From Trichlorobacter thiogenes (GTDB lineage Bacteria; Desulfobacterota; Desulfuromonadia; Geobacterales; Pseudopelobacteraceae): 64,000 nucleotides of DNA. A model generated the notes under the pieces. The model did not search any database, was not told the DNA's origin, and saw nothing but the letters and a program-made list of their open reading frames with translations. The position numbers and the translations under genes are program-made. How positions within the stretch are numbered: position 1 is the stretch's first letter; the number at the start of each line of letters is the position of its first letter. The stretch covers positions 39,097-103,096 of the forward strand of contig NZ_FUWR01000014.1 in NCBI RefSeq assembly GCF_900167465.1, written 5' to 3'. Of the stretch, positions 60,101 through 64,000 are shown one piece after another.

Positions 60101-62481
60101 GCAGAGGCAACACTGTAGCTCTGGGTCTCGGTAGCCACCTGCTTGACCGAATAGGCGGGAGCCGCCTTAAAATTTGCTGGGGCTGCAACCTGCAGATAGG
60201 TACGGGGGATAAGCGTTGGTTTACTGCTGGCAGCGGACTGTTTTTCCAATGCAACAGAACTGTCAGAAGGACACACGCCACTCACACAGCGTGTCCAGGT
60301 GTATGGTCCGACCTCCCTTTCAAACTTCCATAAATATGCCCTGGCACTTATTTCTAGAAACACCTCTGCATACTTTAAGTTTGAATACAGTTTCTGGTCA
60401 TAATACCAATCTGTTTCAGTCTTCATGCCGCCTTTGGCAGTTGCCTCTATAGCTGCTACATCATCAAGGCCAGGGCCACCGCTAAACGTAACCGTCGGGT
60501 TAAGGTGCATGGTGCCATGACTATTGTTCGCAAAGGTGTCGGTTACATTCAGGGAAAAATCACCAGCAAGGTTAATGGATGCCTTTGCATACATCGGAAT
60601 AGGTGGCGTTACCGGAATAGCAAAATGATAATTGCCGTAAATCGTTAAATCCGTTGCCAGTAAAAAATCCAAAGAGCCTTTCCAACCTGAGTTCTGACTG
60701 CCGCAGCTTGCAGGTTCAAAGCTATATTGCTGATTAAACTCAGGCACCATTGAAGCATCAAACCCTCCAATTCGTACCTTGGGGAAGTGTCGCCAATCAT
60801 ACTTGCCTTTTTTCAGACGTTCCTGAATCAGCTTTATGTAGTTTTTTAAACCATTCGGATTTTTTCTCCAGGTAAATCGACCATCTGCTTTCAACTGCTC
60901 AAGGTCTGAGAATTTAAGGTCATAGCTTGCCTTGCCTTCTTGCCCGGAGAAACTGAAATCTATCTCCGGAATATATTGCATCAGAACCGGTGCCTTTTCA
61001 AACAAGGGGATGTCCGCAGCAACATCGGTAATCTTGTTCAAAAACTCTCTATCCAGACTGTTGGTATAGCGGTAGGCGCCACCTTCATCCGTAACCTTCA
61101 TGCCGGTTGTAATAGCCGGCATACCCGGATCAACCGGCAAAGGTTTGGTCACCATAAAATCAGCACTCTTGGCCGCTGTCTGGCTACCATCCCCTGCAAT
61201 GGCAATTGCCTGCAAGGTATTGCAGGCGTCAATTTCTGTACCTACGTTAATAGTCTTTGTTGCAATGGAACTGCTTGTTGCCACATCATAACTGCCATGA
61301 GAAGTAATAAAACGAACCTTGCCAGGTGTTTTGCCATTCCAGTCAACCTCTGCCGTATAGGTAACCTCAAAACTGACACCGGGTAGAAAGTAATAGGGTT
61401 TACCCGAAGAATATTTTGATGTCAGAGACATCACACGCATGCCGCTTGCGGAACTTAGACTGATATTCTTAAGACTTGTCTGGTTCGGAACAAGTGTCAT
61501 TGACCCACGCCAGACATCGTAACCGCTTTTAGTCGCAACTACCTCATAACTGCCAGAAGGCAAATATTCTGTCTGATACATACCGCTTGCATTGGTTGTG
61601 TAAGGCCCATAACTACCCACCATAACAGCAACAGAGCCAAGCGCCTGTTTGCTTAAGGCATCTGTCACCTTACCGCCAAGCAGCGCATTGCCAACGCCAC
61701 AGGCCTGGCCGGAAAGATCCACCGTAAGATTTCCCTGGCTGGTGGGTATGGTCAACAATGCTGTCTTGGGGCCACAGAATTTTACTGAGATATCCACCAC
61801 AATGCTGCAGCTTCCCTGAGAAGCAATCGTCTTGTCTGAACAGGTATCTCCCAGGCTGAAGGCCGGTGCGTTTTCCCCGGAAAGACTCGCTTTTCCAATG
61901 GTAACACTGTTGGACAGGGTATTGGACAGCGTCAAGGTACGGGAGGCACTTTGGCCGATATAGAGTGGAGCAAAAGTAACAGAAGATGGAGAAATCCCCA
62001 AAGAACCCAATGACCCAGACTGTCCGCCACGAACGCACCGGACATAGCCGGTACCGTACTTATAGTAGTAGCTGACGTAACCATAGAAGAAATTCACGCT
62101 CCACGCGTAGCCCGTATTGTAAGCGATGGTGGTAGACGACCAATAGATAGACGAATTTGCATTTGGAAAATAGGTCCTGTCAAGCGCCGGATTATAGCGC
62201 GTATCATCGGTCAGCGACTCCAGTTCCTTTACATTGGGCAGCCGCCAGTCATCAGCTCCTGCCAGGCTTAAGCCTTCGCAGTAGGCAAGGGCATTATCCC
62301 AGGTTTTAGCTCCCGGTTCCCCCTGTTGCCAGACAAGGCCGGTTTTACTGTCGGTTACGGTACCGTTGCCGTTGTCGCTCAACTGCGCCGCTTGCGCGGA
62401 GCAGTTGAGAATTGAGAATTGAGAATTGAGAATGAAGAATTGGAAAAGCAGGAGCAGGAAAAGGCGGTGTTTGGTCTGCAT
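57166..62481 (-). CDS. 1771-residue secreted multidomain protein with N-terminal DUF1566 (lectin-like) domain
   Basis: Large exported protein. Signal peptide 1-32 (its ILNSQFSILNC part is encoded by a repeat); DUF1566/Lcl lectin-like domain (34-154) with NGTVTDSKTGLVWQ, WRLPNVKEL, YWSSTT and YVRCVRGG. A choice-of-anchor-D-like Ig domain (158-262) follows, then a carboxypeptidase-regulatory-like domain (about 265-350) and a long middle region of unknown fold (350-1230). Two CARDB-like repeats (about 1240-1460), a second anchor-D-like domain (about 1460-1570), Ig-like and bacterial-repeat segments (GWSGDC...SVTMTADRSVTAAF) lead to a short terminal domain. It is probably a surface adhesin or lectin. 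The hypervariable-looking segment is N-terminal, unusual for DGR targets. AGAGG precedes the ATG. Confidence 0.9.
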   Translation of the reverse strand: MQTKHRLFLLLLFQFFILNSQFSILNCSAQAAQLSDNGNGTVTDSKTGLVWQQGEPGAKTWDNALAYCEGLSLAGADDWRLPNVKELESLTDDTRYNPALDRTYFPNANSSIYWSSTTIAYNTGYAWSVNFFYGYVSYYYKYGTGYVRCVRGGQSGSLGSLGISPSSVTFAPLYIGQSASRTLTLSNTLSNSVTIGKASLSGENAPAFSLGDTCSDKTIASQGSCSIVVDISVKFCGPKTALLTIPTSQGNLTVDLSGQACGVGNALLGGKVTDALSKQALGSVAVMVGSYGPYTTNASGMYQTEYLPSGSYEVVATKSGYDVWRGSMTLVPNQTSLKNISLSSASGMRVMSLTSKYSSGKPYYFLPGVSFEVTYTAEVDWNGKTPGKVRFITSHGSYDVATSSSIATKTINVGTEIDACNTLQAIAIAGDGSQTAAKSADFMVTKPLPVDPGMPAITTGMKVTDEGGAYRYTNSLDREFLNKITDVAADIPLFEKAPVLMQYIPEIDFSFSGQEGKASYDLKFSDLEQLKADGRFTWRKNPNGLKNYIKLIQERLKKGKYDWRHFPKVRIGGFDASMVPEFNQQYSFEPASCGSQNSGWKGSLDFLLATDLTIYGNYHFAIPVTPPIPMYAKASINLAGDFSLNVTDTFANNSHGTMHLNPTVTFSGGPGLDDVAAIEATAKGGMKTETDWYYDQKLYSNLKYAEVFLEISARAYLWKFEREVGPYTWTRCVSGVCPSDSSVALEKQSAASSKPTLIPRTYLQVAAPANFKAAPAYSVKQVATETQSYSVASAPIVTSTFPASSASLSSSGSNVNLLWLTDNAERTSINGTMLQHASFDGAAWSTPVAVADNGTADFSPTSLTFSDGSMVAAWEDMKTTLPDTAQLEDMAPLMEVAAAVYNPTTKTWGAAVRLTDNGSLDRSPKLAGKDASNLLLTWTSNSQNDLNGSATKPNNLYAATYNGIAWSAPQLLASIPNAIKRYSAAYDGTVANIVLSLDTDGDGSTLEDLELYRLTNSGGTWSSLTRLTTDTIIDDNPQLALDSSNNVVMTWVRGNELSSVVNFDFDKRTVIRTEESYSNTLADYKQAQATDGKVAVIYADTSEGSTSDLFGLFYDPVFKVWGEPKQLTFDAETEQWPSLAFLGADTIISVYNRKLLINPDGTPTTGALTDLYMLKHTMGDDLTLEAGSLISDPRNPAPDTAVTLSAVAQNLGDKVPQNVPVSFYNGDPASGGTLISTATIAGPFKPGEVLTVSIPWMIPASTTPYLVYAVIDPSSSIDTLNRANNVISSPLAQPDLAIQKITWEKLAATTYSMIVTVANIGGTASAASTVTLHNGSSTGPVITNLTVPALERFASVDLAYEWDASATVQPYYTVVGIVDEANTIAESDELNNSVTVVLDGNQQDISVTPNPLSGTANVGQLSTALLTIRNAGTAALAVSTIGLSGTDAAVFSVAPAGDNACASLAPTIEAGLSCTVGVSLTPAGLGTSTATVTIVSNDPDTPSVAVPVSVTGADSGAPVISAFEIPATTKTKTIPFTTLTATDNVAITGWMVTETATAPAAGDAGWVATKPAGYAVTANGSKTICIWAKDAAGNVSTSVQATTNVQMPNLAVSISGPGSVSSSPAGISCSSGTCSSLFDDATGVTLTASPGTLATFTGWSGDCTDSSGSCSVTMTADRSVTAAFTLAAKIKIGSTGYSSFADAYAAASATDTTLVYLLEDTLPLSTLINKKLNLQGGYYADFTRTPSGYTVLQGTLTIGSGSIIADRIVVK
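62020..62145 (-). other. Putative DGR variable region in the 1771-residue protein
   Basis: Codons 113-154, from YWSSTT to YVRCVRGGQ. The terminal 28 nt (62046-62019) are identical to the end of the second DUF1566 gene and would be the candidate initiation-of-homing site. Interior codons are nearly all TAC/TAT, AGC, GGC/GGT, ACC or AAT, that is, one- or two-base changes at adenines of AAC/AAT. Translated, the tract between Trp127 and Val147 is Tyr/Ser/Gly/Phe-rich, as in DGR-diversified lectins. No template repeat is present in the window. Confidence 0.65.
62405..62442. repeat. GAATTGAGAATT-type repeat inside a signal peptide
   Basis: Tandem TTGAGAA units, ending in AATGAAGAATTGG, lie within the signal-peptide coding region of the 1771-residue protein, where the complementary strand reads ILNSQFSILN. 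Related tracts occur at 62500-62530, 62894-62968 and 63561-63596. Confidence 0.75.
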
Positions 62482-62499
62482 GGCATATACCTCTATAAA

Positions 62500-62530
62500 A
62501 TTGAGAATTAAGAATTTTGAATAGTGAATT
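62500..62530. repeat. GAATTGAGAATT-type repeat, intergenic
   Basis: Degenerate TTGAGAATTAAGAATTTTGAAT tract (read in short units) between the four-helix-bundle gene and the 1771-residue protein gene. Same family as the tracts at 62405, 62894 and 63561. It occupies most of the 58-base gap and so contributes the leader of the large gene. Confidence 0.6.
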
Positions 62531-62539
62531 TAAAAAAAT

Positions 62540-62887
62540 TTATCTGTTATTTTTGCTGTTTTTTACAATAGTGGTCAGTATAGCCACCAGCTCATTGGCC
62601 TCCCTAAGCAACGGGTTGGCTTCTTCAGATGAAAGCAGATCTGTTGCACGCAGCAGTTTCAGCCAGTAATGGGTCTCTCTGGCCTCTTTCAGGGCAATGG
62701 AGCATTTAGAGATAAAATCCGCCCTGCTCTGCCCGGCAGTGGCCTCCTCAAGATTAGCCCCAATAGAACTGCCGGACCGCAGCAACTGCCCGGCCAGCAG
62801 ACGCACCGTTGCATCCCGCTTCACCAGCTCACGGTGTAGCGCCACAACACTGCACGCAAACTGGAATGATCTCTCCTGAATATTCAT
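62540..62887 (-). CDS. Four-helix-bundle protein (S23/Avd-like)
   Basis: A 115-residue helical protein of the 23S-rRNA-intervening-sequence/four-helix-bundle family. It has the family core RLLAGQLLRSGSSIGANLEEATAGQSRADFISKCSIALKEARETHYWLKLL. The same fold is used by Avd, the accessory protein of diversity-generating retroelements, and Avd-type genes are usually next to DGR target genes. Here it lies exactly between two DUF1566 genes with candidate variable regions. However, non-DGR members of this family are also common as solitary genes flanked by repeats, so the Avd role is an inference. No clear ribosome site precedes the ATG. Confidence 0.8.
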   Translation of the reverse strand: MNIQERSFQFACSVVALHRELVKRDATVRLLAGQLLRSGSSIGANLEEATAGQSRADFISKCSIALKEARETHYWLKLLRATDLLSSEEANPLLREANELVAILTTIVKNSKNNR

Positions 62888-62893
62888 AGAATC

Positions 62894-62968
62894 AATACAG
62901 AATTAAAAATGAAGAATGCAGAATTTGTTTTTTAATTCTCAATTCCTCATTCTCAATTCTCAATTGCC
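62894..62968. repeat. GAATTGAGAATT-type inverted repeat tract
   Basis: AGAATTAAAAATGAAGAATG on the left and the complementary ATTCTCAATTC units on the right enclose a short T-rich centre. It fills the gap between the second DUF1566 gene and the four-helix-bundle gene and begins seven bases after the former's stop, just beyond the candidate homing site. Confidence 0.7.
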
Positions 62969-62972
62969 TTTC

Positions 62973-63635
62973 TCACTGTCCGCCACGAACGCACCGGACA
63001 TAGTAGGTATTGCTCTTTAGAATGTCGAAGTCTTCGTCCGCAATTGTAAAGACAACGTCGCCAGCGAGGAAATACACGTGCCACGCGTAGCTCGTATTGT
63101 ATGCGTTGGTGGTAGACGACCAATAGGAAGACGAAACCGTGCCTGGAAATATTGCCTGTGGTATGGTTGGCCCTGGGTAGGGGATGCTGTAATCCACAAT
63201 GCCCACCAGCTCTTTCTTGCTGGGCAGCCGCCAGCCAGTGCCGGCCAGAGAGAGAGAGCCACAAACATTTACGCTACTGGCATTGTAACTGGCATCGTAG
63301 GTACCTGTTGCCTGGTACCAGTTATAGGTTGCGGCGGTGCCGCTGCAATCAGTGCTGTTCTGCCCCATGCTGCACTTTTGCCAGACCAGGCCGGTGTTGT
63401 TATCGGTTATTGTGCCGTTACCGTTATCGGTAAACGACATCGGGTTGATGCTGTAGGCGCCATCCTGCCCGGTTCCTGCACAGGGTATCTCGGCATAAGG
63501 CGATACGGCCTGATAACATTTGGTTTGGCCGGTATCGGGAAGCTTGCCAGCTGCGCAGGCAGAATGGGGAATGAAGAATGGGGAATGGAGAATTGCAAGG
63601 GCTAAAAGCAGAATTGTAGGGGTATGTTTTAACAT
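62973..63635 (-). CDS. Secreted DUF1566 (Lcl/lectin-like) protein
   Basis: A 220-residue exported protein. Signal peptide 1-30 (MLKHTPTILLLALAILHSPF...ACAAG, partly repeat-encoded) is followed by a short Cys-containing region (KCYQAVSPYAEIPC) and one DUF1566 domain (about 65-220) with NGTITDNNTGLVWQ, WRLPSKKEL, YWSSTT and terminal YVRCVRGGQ. The C-terminal 50 residues form a candidate DGR variable region in the usual, C-terminal place. AGGAGG precedes the ATG at 63635; an upstream in-frame ATG at 63689 is less likely. Its partner with the same ends is the 1771-residue protein. Confidence 0.88.
   Translation of the reverse strand: MLKHTPTILLLALAILHSPFFIPHSACAAGKLPDTGQTKCYQAVSPYAEIPCAGTGQDGAYSINPMSFTDNGNGTITDNNTGLVWQKCSMGQNSTDCSGTAATYNWYQATGTYDASYNASSVNVCGSLSLAGTGWRLPSKKELVGIVDYSIPYPGPTIPQAIFPGTVSSSYWSSTTNAYNTSYAWHVYFLAGDVVFTIADEDFDILKSNTYYVRCVRGGQ
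62976..63125 (-). other. Putative DGR variable region in the secreted DUF1566 protein
   Basis: Codons 171-220. The first 19 nt (TATTGGTCGTCTACCACCA) and the last 28 nt before the stop are identical to those of the region at 62020-62145. Between them the interior is eight codons longer than in that copy and rich in GAC, GTC, TTT, ATT and AGC codons, which can be read as adenine changes from AAC/AAT. It ends one codon before the stop, where DGR variable regions normally lie. Confidence 0.65.
63561..63596. repeat. GAATGGGGAATGAAGAAT-type repeat inside a signal peptide
   Basis: Tandem GAATGGGGAAT/GAAGAAT units within the signal-peptide coding sequence of the secreted DUF1566 protein, where the coding strand gives ILHSPFFIPHS. 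Same family as the tract that encodes part of the neighbouring large protein's signal peptide. Confidence 0.7.
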
Positions 63636-63679
63636 AATGGGAAACCTCCTGCTGGTGGTTGATCTGATCAGTACGCAAA

Positions 63680-63719
63680 AACGCCGCACAACCGGATAAA
63701 AAACCGGTAACGCGGCGTT
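63680..63719. repeat. Nested inverted repeat upstream of the DUF1566 gene
   Basis: Outer arms AACGCCGC (63680-63687)/GCGGCGTT (63712-63719) enclose inner arms ACCGG (63691-63695)/CCGGT (63704-63708). It could be the terminator of the transposase gene, the target or end structure of the IS200-type element, or a leader hairpin of the DUF1566 mRNA. Confidence 0.55.
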
Positions 63720-63725
63720 ATAAAG

Positions 63726-64000
63726 TCATGACCACCGGCAGAGCCGGTGGCTTGAGGAAAGCCCCTAAAAGGGGCTAAGGGTTTTGGGTGAAGTCCAACT
63801 CCTCTTGTTTGTCCAGATGTTCTTGATCTCTTACATACGCCCGGATCATTTCTTCATCCAGGCCGATAGTGCTGGCACAGTAACCACGTGACCAAAAGTG
63901 CCGACCGATAAAACCTTTCTTGACCCCTTCGGCCTTACGGTGAATATGAATTGCCGACTTGCCTTTCAAATACCCTATCACCATCGAAACACTGTACTTC
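63726..64000 (-). mobile_element. IS200/IS605-type element, one end plus partial transposase
   Basis: The transposase frame is followed by two subterminal hairpins: AGCCCC/GGGGCT (63760-63765/63771-63776), overlapping the stop, and CCACCGGC/GCCGGTGG (63732-63739/63743-63750). Such hairpins are how single-strand TnpA transposases recognise element ends. The other end is beyond the window, so completeness is unknown. The outer boundary near 63726 is approximate. Confidence 0.7.
63775..64000 (-). CDS. IS200 family transposase TnpA (partial, C-terminal part)
   Basis: Y1 HUH single-strand DNA transposase; about 74 C-terminal residues are visible and the N-terminus with the HUH motif is outside the window. 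In-frame codons upstream of the first visible Met (KYSVS) continue the family sequence VSMVIGYLKGKSAIHIHR, so this is an edge truncation. The catalytic Tyr should be that in MIRAYVRDQE, after the typical FWSRGYCASTIGLDEE. The C-terminal tail (KQEELDFTQNP) is normal. Confidence 0.93.
   Translation of the reverse strand, partial: KYSVSMVIGYLKGKSAIHIHRKAEGVKKGFIGRHFWSRGYCASTIGLDEEMIRAYVRDQEHLDKQEELDFTQNP

Noticed and set aside
61000..64000. DGR reverse transcriptase or template repeat within the window
   Set aside because: No reverse-transcriptase motif and no third copy of the shared 19-nt or 28-nt end sequences was found on either strand here, so these parts are not claimed.

Overview
The window looks like chromosome of a Geobacterales-type anaerobe (Geobacter/Trichlorobacter relatives). 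This rests on gene content only: indolepyruvate:ferredoxin oxidoreductase, aryl-acetate CoA ligase, Na+-translocating decarboxylase subunits, TRAP dicarboxylate uptake, sigma-54 two-component control, many c-di-GMP proteins and DUF1566 surface proteins. Coding density is high. Most genes lie in long co-directional runs with 1-14 base overlaps.

Layout. 1-9.9 kb (minus strand): an apparent operon iorA-iorB-aryl-CoA ligase-ACT regulator-two LivK-type binding proteins-livHMGF, which suggests uptake and oxidative breakdown of aromatic or branched-chain amino acids. 10.1-12.5 kb (plus): an MCE/Mla-like lipid-transport cluster whose ABC ATPase has lost its catalytic motifs. 12.5-21.5 kb (minus): EAL-HDOD protein, Ppx/GppA, HU/IHF, rRNA methyltransferase, a creatininase-family protein, queE/queD, a GAF-GGDEF cyclase, a YrdC-family protein and an M29 aminopeptidase. 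21.7-32.4 kb: dut, a hybrid kinase, an M16 peptidase, rfbC plus an MFS carrier, an HD-GYP protein, znuABC, a soluble chemoreceptor and cheW. 32.5-34.3 kb: a UbiD decarboxylase.

34.4-49 kb is a coherent C4-dicarboxylate and sodium block. Two histidine kinases, a lone receiver and a DctD-like sigma-54 activator precede dctPQM. A near-consensus -24/-12 promoter sits before dctP, with two identical 16-bp palindromes upstream as likely enhancer sites. Facing it is an operon for a Na+-pumping (probably methylmalonyl-CoA) decarboxylase followed by nhaD, so substrate uptake, decarboxylation and Na+ cycling are encoded side by side.

49-57 kb: a CoA-disulfide-reductase-like flavoprotein, tRNA-Pro, a J-domain protein, dxs-ispA-xseB, a B12-binding radical SAM gene coupled to a PagL-like lipid A deacylase, and a vapBC pair. 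57-64 kb is accessory: a 1771-residue surface protein, a four-helix-bundle (S23/Avd-like) gene and a second secreted DUF1566 protein, ending in an IS200-type transposase cut by the window edge. The two DUF1566 proteins carry C-type-lectin-like segments with identical DNA at both ends and divergent, adenine-biased interiors, the signature expected of diversity-generating retroelement (DGR) targets. No reverse transcriptase or template repeat is visible in the window, so this is the most interesting open question here.
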